DNA of 12,503 nucleotides, from positions 1 to 12,503 of the forward strand of contig JAITED010000173.1 of assembly GCA_031282235.1 (NCBI GenBank), in the 5' to 3' direction. This DNA comes from Propionibacteriaceae bacterium. GTDB taxonomy: Bacteria > Actinomycetota > Actinomycetes > Propionibacteriales > Propionibacteriaceae. The position numbers and the translations under genes are program-made. Below the pieces are notes generated by a model. That model was not told the DNA's origin. It worked only from the letters and a program-made list of their open reading frames with translations, and ran no database searches. This document shows, one piece after another, positions 1 to 5,897 of the stretch; positions within the stretch are counted from its first letter, which is position 1, and every line of letters starts with the position of its first letter.

Positions 1-60
1 GTATTAGCCGCCGCCACCACCCAAGAAAAACACCTTTTCCGCTACTTCAAACAGCGCTGA
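1..60 (+). CDS. C-terminal end of a gene entering from the left edge (partial)
   Basis: Frame 1 is open from the first base to a TGA at 58-60 and reads VLAAATTQEKHLFRYFKQR. The residue mix (basic, amphipathic tail) looks like a real protein end, and nothing else occupies this stretch. It is too short to assign a family. It would be convergent with the VapBC-type pair on the other strand. The evidence is only an open frame with plausible composition, so this is tentative. Confidence 0.45.
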   Translation, partial: VLAAATTQEKHLFRYFKQR

Positions 61-117
61 CCACGACTCGCCCAAACCGCCATCGGGTAGCGATAATTGT
101 CAAAATAGATTGTCGTG

Positions 118-140
118 AACCACACCTGCGGGCCGTGGTT
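118..140. terminator. Possible weak stem-loop between convergent genes
   Basis: AACCAC at 118-123 pairs with GTGGTT at 135-140 around an 11-base loop, right at the end of the toxin gene and downstream of the partial plus-strand gene. There is no run of T on either side, so it is at best a weak terminator or an RNA-end stabilising hairpin. Confidence 0.25.
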
Positions 141-526
141 TAGATGGGGTGGGTGGTTATGCCGAGGTTGTGTGCGGCTTTGGTTAGCCGCTCATCAAAG
201 GTTGCTATGGTTGCGTTGTTGGCGTGCGCGGCGTATACGACCACAGCGTCGGGCATTTTTAATCGAGTTTCTCTGCGAATAGCGGCTAACGGAGACTTGT
301 CTGCCGCAGTGAGGTCAATAACCCTAATGCCGAAACCGGTTAAGATATTTTCCCAGATGGCGGCAGCTTCGGGCTGTTCCTGCACCATAACCTCTGCTCC
401 CGTAAGCGCAGATATTGCGAATTGGTCAATGGTCGCCATTATGGAGATAGCCGCGTCGTGGTGGGTGTTGTTCGCGTCTGCAAAAGCTGCTAAAACGCAG
501 GCGTCGAGAATAATCACTCTGGCCAC
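140..526 (-). CDS. vapC: PIN-domain toxin ribonuclease, VapC type
   Basis: This 128-residue protein is a complete PIN domain and fits the usual VapC length. The acidic residues expected for Mg-dependent RNA cleavage are present: D8 in the opening ILDAC strand, E45 in the SALTGAEV segment, D93 in KMPDAV and D111 in the ATFDERL segment. VapC toxins typically cleave tRNA or rRNA and are neutralised by a small DNA-binding antitoxin. The start is a GTG at 524-526, preceded by GGAAAG as a ribosome site. The frame overlaps the end of the upstream antitoxin gene by 13 bases, as expected for a translationally coupled pair. The exact RNA target cannot be read from the sequence. No sign of decay is seen. 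Confidence 0.88.
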   Translation of the reverse strand: MARVIILDACVLAAFADANNTHHDAAISIMATIDQFAISALTGAEVMVQEQPEAAAIWENILTGFGIRVIDLTAADKSPLAAIRRETRLKMPDAVVVYAAHANNATIATFDERLTKAAHNLGITTHPI

Positions 527-771
527 TCCGCTTTCCGCTGTTCGTCCCAGTCAGCGGGGTAAGTGCCTGTGAACACGCCCGCATACTTTTCTATCATGCG
601 GCGGCGGTGTTCAGCGGAGGCGAGCATCTGTTCTGCGCTTTCGACGAGAACTTGGCGCACCAGTTCAGCGCGGGTTTTACCCGGCCACCTTAAGGCAGCT
701 ATGTCCAGCGCCGCCGCTATCTCTGGCGTCTCGGTTATCGTATGACGGTCTAGGGTTGTAGGCATACGCAT
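514..771 (-). CDS. Antitoxin partner of the PIN toxin, VapB-like
   Basis: This is an 85-residue (or 83-residue) small charged protein directly upstream of and overlapping the PIN toxin. It begins TTLDRHTITETPEIAAAL, then has a helical region with RAELVRQVLVESAEQ. The pattern fits a ribbon-helix-helix-like DNA-binding N-terminus. The C-terminal tail is rich in W, Y and charged residues and would wrap the toxin. Two in-frame ATGs are available (769-771 and 763-765). A TACACT -10-like box ends only 2 bases before the first ATG, which would put the transcript start near the second ATG, so residue M3 may be the true start. Function is inferred mostly from position; family membership is probable, not certain. 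Confidence 0.75.
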   Translation of the reverse strand: MRMPTTLDRHTITETPEIAAALDIAALRWPGKTRAELVRQVLVESAEQMLASAEHRRRMIEKYAGVFTGTYPADWDEQRKAEWPE

Positions 772-772
772 A

Positions 773-778
773 AGTGTA
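773..778 (-). promoter_or_regulatory. Possible -10 box for a leaderless antitoxin transcript
   Basis: On the minus strand TACACT lies at 778-773. A start 7-8 bases downstream falls on the ATG at 765-763. No purine-rich ribosome site precedes either ATG, which agrees with a leaderless message. No convincing -35 hexamer is seen. Confidence 0.3.
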
Positions 779-784
779 GCACTG

Positions 785-812
785 GTGCCGTACCATTTAC
801 TGGCTCCGGCAC
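785..812. terminator. Stem-loop between the peptidase and antitoxin genes
   Basis: GTGCCG at 785-790 pairs perfectly with CGGCAC at 807-812, and inside it CCA 793-795 pairs with TGG 801-803. It sits just after the stop of the M20 gene on the minus strand. It lacks a T tract, so it may be a weak terminator or a 3'-end protecting hairpin rather than a classical intrinsic terminator. Confidence 0.35.
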
Positions 813-816
813 TACC

Positions 817-2145
817 TCAGGCTAAATCTAGGAAGTGGTCTAGGACTCGGGCACCGAAGCGCAATGATTCTAGCGGCACCCGCTCATCTACACCGTGGAA
901 CATGGCGTTGAAATCTAGTTCTGGGGGCAGTTTCATGGGGCAGAAGCCGAAGCAGCGGATGCCTAAACGGTCAGCGAAGTTTTTGGAATCAGTGCCAGCT
1001 GATAGCAGATACGGCACGGCGCGCGCCGCTGGGTCCTCGCGGCTCAGCGCCACCTGCATCGCGTCCACCAACTGACCGGCGAACTCTGTCTCGATGGAGG
1101 GGCATTCGCTCACGGTTTCGACTCGTATTTTCTCGCCTACTAGCTCTTTTACGGTGGCTAGCATCTCGTCGCGTTTACCCGGCAGGAAACGGCCATCAAT
1201 CACGGCCTCGGCGCGGGTCGGAATCACGTTAGAGGCGTATCCTGCGTCTAGCCGGGTCGGATTAGTGGTGTGCGACATGCAGGCACCGATCATCCGGGCG
1301 ATACCGCCGAGCCGGGACAGTGTGGTCTCAATGTCGTCATACTCAATCTTGGTGCCCCAAGCGTCCTCCAACGCGTGTAAAAACGCTGATTGCGCCGGAT
1401 GCAGTTCCACCGGCCACTGATAATTGCCGACGCGCCCCACCGCAGCGGCCAATTCGGTGACTGCGTTGTCGAAGTTACGCATCGAACCGTGACCCGCCGT
1501 GCCCTCAGCGATGAGTTTCATCCAGAACAGACCCTTCTCAGCCGTCTCCACCAGATACAGCCGCAGGTCGTCGCGCACGGTGAGCGAGAAGCCGCCCACT
1601 TCGCTGATAGCTTCGGTGCAGTCCGCAAGCAACTCCGGGCGGTTATCGGTAATCCACTGCGAACCTAAAGGCCCAGAGGTTTCTTCGTCGGCAAAAAACA
1701 CCAGCCGCACCGGACGACTCGGTGGACGGCCAGCGCGCAGCCGAGCGCGCACCACCGACAACACCATCGCATCCATGCCCTTCATGTCGATAGCGCCGCG
1801 CCCCCACAACATGTCATCAACGATCTCCCCGGCGAACGGTGGATACGTCCAGTCGGCGGCGTTAGCTGGCACCACATCAGTATGCACATGAATCAGCAAC
1901 GGCTCACGGCTTAAGTCGGTGCCCTCCGGTGCCCAGTTGGCGATCACCGAAGTGCGCTTAGGCACCGGCTCAACAAACTGACACTCCAACCCCACCTCAC
2001 TCAGCTTCTCAGCGACGTACTCTGCCGCCACCCGCTCCCCCGGCCCGTCCCCCGTAGCCCCATAATTAGACGTATCAATACGCATCAAATCACGCGCAAT
2101 ATCAACCACTTCAGCAGCAACGGAGTGTAGCGGTGTTTCCGGCAT
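817..2145 (-). CDS. M20-family zinc metallohydrolase (peptidase/deacylase, ArgE/DapE/CPG2-like)
   Basis: The protein has 442 residues with the chosen start. The frame extends 13 codons further upstream, but the ATG at 2145-2143 is preceded by AAAGAGG at a good distance, so that start is preferred. Di-zinc ligands and catalytic residues are in order: HVHTD (H88, D90), GRGAIDMKG (D120), FADEET (E154/E155), E182 in ISEVGG, and H417 in MFHGVDE. The dimerisation (lid) domain carries the expected AGHGS (H219). It is a cytoplasmic enzyme with no signal peptide that hydrolyses an amide bond, such as a dipeptide or an N-acyl amino acid. The substrate cannot be named. The gene stands alone between two toxin-antitoxin pairs, with no neighbour that hints at a pathway. 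Confidence 0.92.
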   Translation of the reverse strand: MPETPLHSVAAEVVDIARDLMRIDTSNYGATGDGPGERVAAEYVAEKLSEVGLECQFVEPVPKRTSVIANWAPEGTDLSREPLLIHVHTDVVPANAADWTYPPFAGEIVDDMLWGRGAIDMKGMDAMVLSVVRARLRAGRPPSRPVRLVFFADEETSGPLGSQWITDNRPELLADCTEAISEVGGFSLTVRDDLRLYLVETAEKGLFWMKLIAEGTAGHGSMRNFDNAVTELAAAVGRVGNYQWPVELHPAQSAFLHALEDAWGTKIEYDDIETTLSRLGGIARMIGACMSHTTNPTRLDAGYASNVIPTRAEAVIDGRFLPGKRDEMLATVKELVGEKIRVETVSECPSIETEFAGQLVDAMQVALSREDPAARAVPYLLSAGTDSKNFADRLGIRCFGFCPMKLPPELDFNAMFHGVDERVPLESLRFGARVLDHFLDLA

Positions 2146-2190
2146 TATCAGCCTCTTTCCAATCAGATTTTCGCAGCGATTCAACTGCTA

Positions 2191-2196
2191 AGTATA
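2191..2196 (-). promoter_or_regulatory. Candidate -10 box for the M20 gene
   Basis: TATACT is read on the minus strand at 2196-2191. Transcription from it would start near 2184 and give a leader of about 40 bases ending in the AAAGAGG ribosome site. No good -35 hexamer is visible. Confidence 0.35.
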
Positions 2197-2328
2197 CGGA
2201 GTTAAATACGTTTAGCTCGGCGCAACGTTGCGGCTCTTATCTGCCGCAGTATCTTGTCCGCGGCGGCGCGTAGCTCTTCCCTAGTGGCTGGGGAAGATTT
2301 TACGGGCTATACGTTGGTAGCGCGATGC

Positions 2329-2350
2329 TTGCGTATACATTGCGTATACT
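2329..2350 (+). promoter_or_regulatory. Promoter/operator of the DUF1778-GNAT toxin-antitoxin operon
   Basis: The 10-mer TTGCGTATAC occurs twice, at 2329-2338 and 2340-2349, with an 11-bp period (one helical turn). Each copy holds the palindrome GTATAC. The second copy runs into TATACT (2345-2350), a good -10 box whose start point would lie about 35 bases before the antitoxin ATG. Ribbon-helix-helix antitoxins usually bind short repeats over their own promoter, so this is the likely autoregulatory operator. No clear -35 is seen. Confidence 0.5.
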
Positions 2351-2391
2351 GAACGGGTCGATATAGAAGCGCTAGACGATAGGGGCAGGAG

Positions 2392-2673
2392 ATGGCGGTT
2401 ACAGCTTTGGCTACAGAGGTTGTGAATCTGCGGGCGACACCGGATGACCGGGCTTTGTTCGATTTGGCGGCGGGTATTAAGGGGCAGAGTCGCACGCAGT
2501 TCATTTTGGGGGCTGCGCGGGTGGCCGCTATGGATGCCGTGGTTGGCCGCAGCATTATTGAAACCACTCCGGAAGCTCTGCAAGCGTTCCACGACACGCT
2601 AGCCCGCAGCCCACTACCGAACGCTAATCTGCGTAAAACGCTAGCCGCACGACTCGACCAAATCCGCGAATGA
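2392..2673 (+). CDS. DUF1778 ribbon-helix-helix antitoxin (TacA type)
   Basis: This 93-residue protein has an N-terminal strand, VVNLRATPDD, followed by a helical pair ALFDLAAGIKGQSRTQFILGAARVAAMDAV. That is the typical DUF1778 ribbon-helix-helix pattern. The C-terminal part (ETTPEALQAFHDTLARSP and after) resembles the toxin-neutralising tail of this family. The ribosome site is AGGGG at 2381-2385, six bases before ATG. The stop codon overlaps the toxin start in ATGA (2670-2673), so the two are translationally coupled. As known for TacA/AtaR, the protein would mask the toxin's acetyl-CoA site and repress the operon. The 11-bp-spaced repeats just upstream are the likely operator. Confidence 0.9.
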   Translation: MAVTALATEVVNLRATPDDRALFDLAAGIKGQSRTQFILGAARVAAMDAVVGRSIIETTPEALQAFHDTLARSPLPNANLRKTLAARLDQIRE

Positions 2674-3179
2674 ATGATTTACGTATTGAGCCGCTGCGGG
2701 ATGACCACGCCTTAGAGACGTTCTCTTGCGGCGAGAATCTTATCGACGTTTGGTTGCGGCGGCACGCCATAAAGAACCAGACCACTGGCGCGTCCAGAAC
2801 TTTTGTGGCGGTCACTGCTAGTGAGCGTGTGGTTGGGTTTTATTCTCTAGCGTCGGGGAACATCGCTGCCACGGTGAGCACAGGTCGTTTTCGCCGCAAT
2901 ATGCCTGACCCGATTCCGGTGGTGGTGTTGGGGCGTTTAGCTGTCGATACCGAATACCAAGGACGCGGGATAAGTCGCATCATGGTCGGTGATGCAATCC
3001 TCAGAACGGCGCAAGCCGCCGACATATTAGGGATACGCGGAATCGTAGTCCACGCACTCCGCCCCGACCTAAACGCTTTCTACACCGCGCTAGGTTTCAC
3101 CCAACCACACCCCACAACCAACCTATTAATGATTACCCTATCCGATGCCCTAGCAGCCATAAACGCCCACTCGGAGTAA
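2670..3179 (+). CDS. GNAT acetyltransferase toxin (TacT/AtaT type)
   Basis: This 169-residue GNAT protein opens with the hallmark FSCGENLIDVWLRRHA of DUF1778-linked toxins. The acetyl-CoA pyrophosphate loop is QGRGIS (97-102), preceded by VVVLGRLAVD, and the candidate catalytic tyrosine is Y138 in AFYTALGF. Characterised members acetylate the amino acid on charged tRNAs and so block translation; which tRNA is used here cannot be told. Its start overlaps the antitoxin stop by 4 bases and has no strong ribosome site of its own, which would hold its output below that of the antitoxin. It ends only 14 bases from a convergent tRNA-Leu gene. Confidence 0.92.
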   Translation: MNDLRIEPLRDDHALETFSCGENLIDVWLRRHAIKNQTTGASRTFVAVTASERVVGFYSLASGNIAATVSTGRFRRNMPDPIPVVVLGRLAVDTEYQGRGISRIMVGDAILRTAQAADILGIRGIVVHALRPDLNAFYTALGFTQPHPTTNLLMITLSDALAAINAHSE

Positions 3180-3193
3180 CCCCTGTACAACCG

Positions 3194-3279
3194 TGCGCGA
3201 GAGAGGACTTGAACCTCCACGCCCAGTAACGGGCACTAGCACCTCAAGCTAGCGCGTCTACCTATTCCGCCACCCGCGC
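3194..3279 (-). tRNA. tRNA-Leu (anticodon GAG)
   Basis: The minus strand folds into a class II tRNA of 86 bases. The 7-bp acceptor stem is GCGCGGG with CTCGCGC (one G-U). The anticodon stem is CTAGC/GCTAG around loop TTGAGGT, giving anticodon GAG at 3245-3243. A long variable arm has stem GCCC/GGGC, typical of leucine tRNA. The T arm is GGAGG-TTCAAGT-CCTCT. The discriminator is A, followed by CGG, so the CCA end is not encoded. It reads CTC and CTT codons. Confidence 0.96.
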
Positions 3280-3363
3280 ATACGCCAACTATCTCATCTG
3301 GCGCGAAAGTCACGATAGCACTAAGTTACCCCTGCTGGCTAACCGGACTAGTGGTATTGAACG

Positions 3364-3552
3364 TCACCAAGAGCTTGGGGGCAGTTCTCGCGTACTGGGC
3401 TTTTTGACGATGGCGTATACGATGGCCACCGGGATAGCGATTACGGCTACGGAGACTAGCAGACCCAGAATGCCGGAGATTATGCCGCCGATGATTTTGA
3501 ATGCTATTACGAAAGCGATAATCCCGACCGCCGCCTTGAGAATCTGGTTCAT
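3364..3552 (-). CDS. Small two-segment membrane protein of unknown function
   Basis: This 62-residue protein is almost entirely hydrophobic. Residues about 5-20 and 24-49 form one long or two short membrane segments with small-residue packing (GGIISGILGLL). A basic/polar tail, KKPSTRELPPSSW, follows. An AGGGGG ribosome site lies just before the ATG at 3552-3550, which supports real translation. I do not recognise a family. A perfect HspR-type HAIR operator core begins about 30 bases upstream of the ATG, so the gene may be heat- or protein-stress-regulated. That makes a role in membrane stress plausible but unproven. The tRNA-Leu lies 84 bases downstream on the same strand. Confidence 0.7.
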   Translation of the reverse strand: MNQILKAAVGIIAFVIAFKIIGGIISGILGLLVSVAVIAIPVAIVYAIVKKPSTRELPPSSW

Positions 3553-3583
3553 GTGTCCCCCTGCCTAGAGTTTTCGACTCAAA

Positions 3584-3602
3584 TTGAGTGTCATAGACTC
3601 AA
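3584..3602. promoter_or_regulatory. HAIR operator (HspR-binding inverted repeat)
   Basis: TTGAGT at 3584-3589, seven bases, then ACTCAA at 3597-3602: a perfect match to the core of HAIR, known as CTTGAGT-N7-ACTCAAG in actinobacterial dnaK, clpB and lon promoters, where HspR represses. A further ACTCAA half-site at 3577-3582 forms a second dyad (ACTCAA-A-TTGAGT) with the left arm, so three half-sites are clustered. The nearest gene downstream on the minus strand is the 62-residue membrane protein. No hspR or chaperone gene lies in the window. Confidence 0.65.
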
Positions 3603-3617
3603 CTTTAACACGGTTGG

Positions 3618-3725
3618 GGTCAGATGGGTTAGCTACGCAATAGGGCGCGTCGTCAGATAGTCTCCCCGCCACTGCTACCTGGATACGCGGTCAGATGGGT
3701 TAGCTACGCAATAGGGCGCGTCGTC
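3618..3725. repeat. Exact 37-bp direct repeat, two copies
   Basis: Bases 3618-3654 are identical to 3689-3725 (offset 71, unique 34-bp spacer). Each copy runs from GGTCAGATGGGTTAGC to GGGCGCGTCGTC. It lies in the 276-bp gap between the divergent small membrane gene and the CoA-transferase gene. The flanks outside the 37 bp do not match, so it is not a simple 71-bp tandem duplication. There is no strong internal dyad apart from TAGCTA. The function is not clear: a protein-binding region or a recent duplication are both possible. Confidence 0.8.
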
Positions 3726-3813
3726 TCCGTATTAGTTTGAGGGGGCATAGGGGGGAAGTACGCTGTCAGTATCCGATAAAGGTGCGGTTCTCAAAGTCGG
3801 AATCTCGACAAGC

Positions 3814-3819
3814 TAGAAT
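3814..3819 (+). promoter_or_regulatory. Candidate -10 box for the CoA-transferase gene
   Basis: TAGAAT matches five of six bases of the consensus -10 and lies 60 bases before the ATG. No convincing -35 hexamer is found at the usual distance. The ribosome site is GAAAGG at 3864-3869, nine bases before ATG. Confidence 0.35.
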
Positions 3820-3878
3820 TGGAATCAGGTTCTGCACAAACGGCATCGTTGCCGTGATTTAAAGAAAGGCAAATACCC

Positions 3879-5063
3879 ATGAAAGCACTTGAAGGCATCA
3901 CCGTACTAGACCTGTCTCGGGTTCTAGCGGGCCCATACACCGGCATGATGCTCGCCGACAACGGCGCTAACGTAATCAAAATTGAAGCTCCCCGTACCGG
4001 CGACGACAGCCGCGCATTCGGCCCATTCGTCGGCAAAGAGAGCGCCTATTTTATGAGCCTTAACCGCAACAAGCGCTCTATCGTCATGAACTTCAAGAAC
4101 CCGGAGCATGTTGCCGCGTTCAAAGAACTCGTGAAGCACGCTGACGTGGTTTTGGAGAACTACCGTCCTGGCACCACCGATAAGCTCGGTATCGGCTACG
4201 ACGTGCTGAAAGAAATCAACCCGCGCCTCATATACGCCCAATGCTCGGGCTTCGGAGACACCGGCCCGTATCGCTTAAAGCCAGCGTATGACGTAGTGGT
4301 GCAGGCAATGGGTGGCATCATGAGCATCACCGGTCAAGAGGGCGGCGAGCCAACTCGCGTCGGCGCTTCCGTCGGTGACGTCATCGCCGGTATCTTCACT
4401 GCTTTCGGCGTGTCCACGGCACTCGTCGCCCGCGAAAAGACCGGTGTGGGTCAGAAACTCGATATCTCCATGCTCGACTGCCAGGTGGCAGTGCTGGAGA
4501 ACGCTATCGCGCGTTACGTCACCACCGGCACCTCCCCAGTGCCGATTGGCAACCGTCACCCGTCTATCACCCCGTTCGCCGCGTTCACCGCGTCCGACGG
4601 TTGGGTTATCGTGGGTGCTGGCAACGACAAACTGTGGGGCGGCTTGTGCGACCTCATCGGGCAGCCTGAACTCAAGGCCGACCCGCGCTTCTTGACCAAC
4701 GGCGACCGTACTAACAACGTGTACGAACTGACTCCGATCCTCAATGAGGCGTTCTCACATCGCACTATGAACGAGTGGCTCACCGATTTGGAGGCCGCCG
4801 GTCTGCCCTGCGCGCCAATCAACAACGTGGAGAAGATCGTAAACGACCCGCAGATTGCTGCTCGGGAAATGATTGTCGAAGTCACCCACCCGGTGGCTGG
4901 CCCGCTCAAGATGCCCGGTGTGCCGATTAAGTTCTCGCAGACCCCTGGTGGTGTCGAAACCCCAGCCCCGCTGTTGGGCCAGCACACCTCCGAGATTCTG
5001 CAAGAGGTACTCGGCTGGAGCAAAGAAAAGGCTGACGACTTCGCCGCTCACTCTGAGGACTAA
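3879..5063 (+). CDS. Family III CoA-transferase (CaiB/BaiF, formyl-CoA transferase-like)
   Basis: The 394 residues match the usual family length. The start MKALEGITVLDLSRVLAGPYTGMMLAD is the classical family opening, followed by the VIKIEAP and GDDSR segments. The LNRNKRSI segment and the PAYDVVVQAMGG segment are also typical. D167 in SVGDVIAGIFTA matches the catalytic aspartate that forms the acyl-anhydride intermediate in formyl-CoA:oxalate CoA-transferase. The enzyme moves CoA between carboxylic acids in the cytoplasm. Donor and acceptor cannot be read from the sequence. No acyl-CoA dehydrogenase, hydratase or oxalyl-CoA decarboxylase is adjacent. Codons are strongly C-ending (aac, aag, ttc, gac), unlike the toxin-antitoxin genes to the left, which suggests a well-expressed native gene. 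Confidence 0.93.
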   Translation: MKALEGITVLDLSRVLAGPYTGMMLADNGANVIKIEAPRTGDDSRAFGPFVGKESAYFMSLNRNKRSIVMNFKNPEHVAAFKELVKHADVVLENYRPGTTDKLGIGYDVLKEINPRLIYAQCSGFGDTGPYRLKPAYDVVVQAMGGIMSITGQEGGEPTRVGASVGDVIAGIFTAFGVSTALVAREKTGVGQKLDISMLDCQVAVLENAIARYVTTGTSPVPIGNRHPSITPFAAFTASDGWVIVGAGNDKLWGGLCDLIGQPELKADPRFLTNGDRTNNVYELTPILNEAFSHRTMNEWLTDLEAAGLPCAPINNVEKIVNDPQIAAREMIVEVTHPVAGPLKMPGVPIKFSQTPGGVETPAPLLGQHTSEILQEVLGWSKEKADDFAAHSED

Positions 5064-5110
5064 ACCGAACTAGAGCGGACTGAAGCGGACTAAAGCGAAT
5101 TAAGGCGGTT
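5061..5110. repeat. Five-unit 10-bp tandem repeat, each unit starting with a stop codon
   Basis: From the stop of the CoA-transferase gene the sequence reads as five 10-bp units: TAAACCGAAC, TAGAGCGGAC, TGAAGCGGAC, TAAAGCGAAT, TAAGGCGGTT. The consensus is TRRAGCGGAC. Because 10 is not a multiple of three, the leading TAA/TAG/TGA triplets close all three plus-strand frames. The array fills nearly the whole gap between two convergent genes, and its last two bases begin the complement of the ATPase stop codon. No hairpin with a T tract is present here. Confidence 0.7.
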
Positions 5111-5897
5111 AGCCCAGCAACGTACGGTCATCAAGCGTGGCGTTTGCGCTGGCAAAAAGGGCTAACAGGTCAGATACGGTGGCGTCGGCTTTCTCGGACG
5201 AGGTCAACTGGTGAATAATGCGCCCCTCGTGCATCATCAGCAGTCGGTTACCCATACGGAGCGCATGTTCCATGTTATGAGTGACCATGAGGGCGCTGAG
5301 TTGACCGTCCGCTACCACTTGCCCGGTGAGCTTTAGCACTGCTTCGGCGCGCTCTGGGTCTAAAGCGGCGGTGTGTTCGTCTAACAACAGCAGCGCCGGG
5401 GCAGTGAATGACGCCATCAGTAGGCTTAACGCTTGGCGCTGCCCACCGGAGAGCAACCCCACCCGGTGCGTCATGCGGTTCTCTAAGCCCAAGCCGAGGC
5501 TGCGTAGTTCCTCCCGGAAACGAGCTTTACGGGAGGAACTCACCCCGCGCCGCAGCGTGCGATGCTGCCCCCGCGTCAAGGCGACGGCGAGATTCTGCTC
5601 AATGCTCATGTGCGGCGCGGTGCCCGCCTGCGGGTCTTGAAAGACGCGCGCAATCATCCGGGCGCGCGCGGATTCGCTGACCTTATCGACACGCACCCCG
5701 TCCAACTCGATACTCCCAGCGTCTGGCGGAATCGTACCGGCAATCACGTTCAACAACGTAGATTTTCCAGCTCCGTTAGAACCGATGATGGTGACAAAAT
5801 CCCCCGTCTCTAGGGTGAGGTCAATGCCACTTAAGGCGCGGCGTTCATTCACCGTACCCGGAAAGAACGTTTTGGAGACCCCAGTCAGTTTAAGCAT
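5109..5897 (-). CDS. ABC importer ATPase (TrpZ-like, amino-acid-type system)
   Basis: This 262-residue ABC ATPase is complete: Walker A GSNGAGKST (39-47), Q-loop Q87, signature LSGGQ (149-153), Walker B LLLLDE (169-174), D-loop AALD (177-180) and H-loop H207. It energises import through the permease encoded just upstream. The ATG shares one base with the permease stop (TGATG), and GGGGGAGA is the ribosome site. The context, a PF04392-type lipoprotein receptor plus a permease of this kind, matches the TrpXYZ-like systems of Gram-positives, which import tryptophan or tyrosine where tested. The substrate here is inferred from that family only. It is the last gene of the operon and converges on the CoA-transferase gene. 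Confidence 0.93.
   Translation of the reverse strand: MLKLTGVSKTFFPGTVNERRALSGIDLTLETGDFVTIIGSNGAGKSTLLNVIAGTIPPDAGSIELDGVRVDKVSESARARMIARVFQDPQAGTAPHMSIEQNLAVALTRGQHRTLRRGVSSSRKARFREELRSLGLGLENRMTHRVGLLSGGQRQALSLLMASFTAPALLLLDEHTAALDPERAEAVLKLTGQVVADGQLSALMVTHNMEHALRMGNRLLMMHEGRIIHQLTSSEKADATVSDLLALFASANATLDDRTLLG

Noticed and set aside
2146..2184. Thirteen extra residues on the M20 enzyme
   Set aside because: The ATG at 2145 has a good ribosome site, and the candidate transcript start near 2184 leaves no leader for the earlier start.
2281..2592. Minus-strand open frames over the DUF1778 gene
   Set aside because: They are antisense shadows of a clear antitoxin gene and have no family features.
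3194..3279. tRNA-Leu as an attachment site of an integrated element
   Set aside because: No integrase is present and I could not find a second copy of the tRNA 3' end in the window.
3618..3725. Minimal CRISPR array (37-bp repeat, 34-bp spacer, 37-bp repeat)
   Set aside because: Only two repeats, no typical repeat dyad or known repeat family, no cas genes, and the location is a promoter region. Kept as an unexplained direct repeat.
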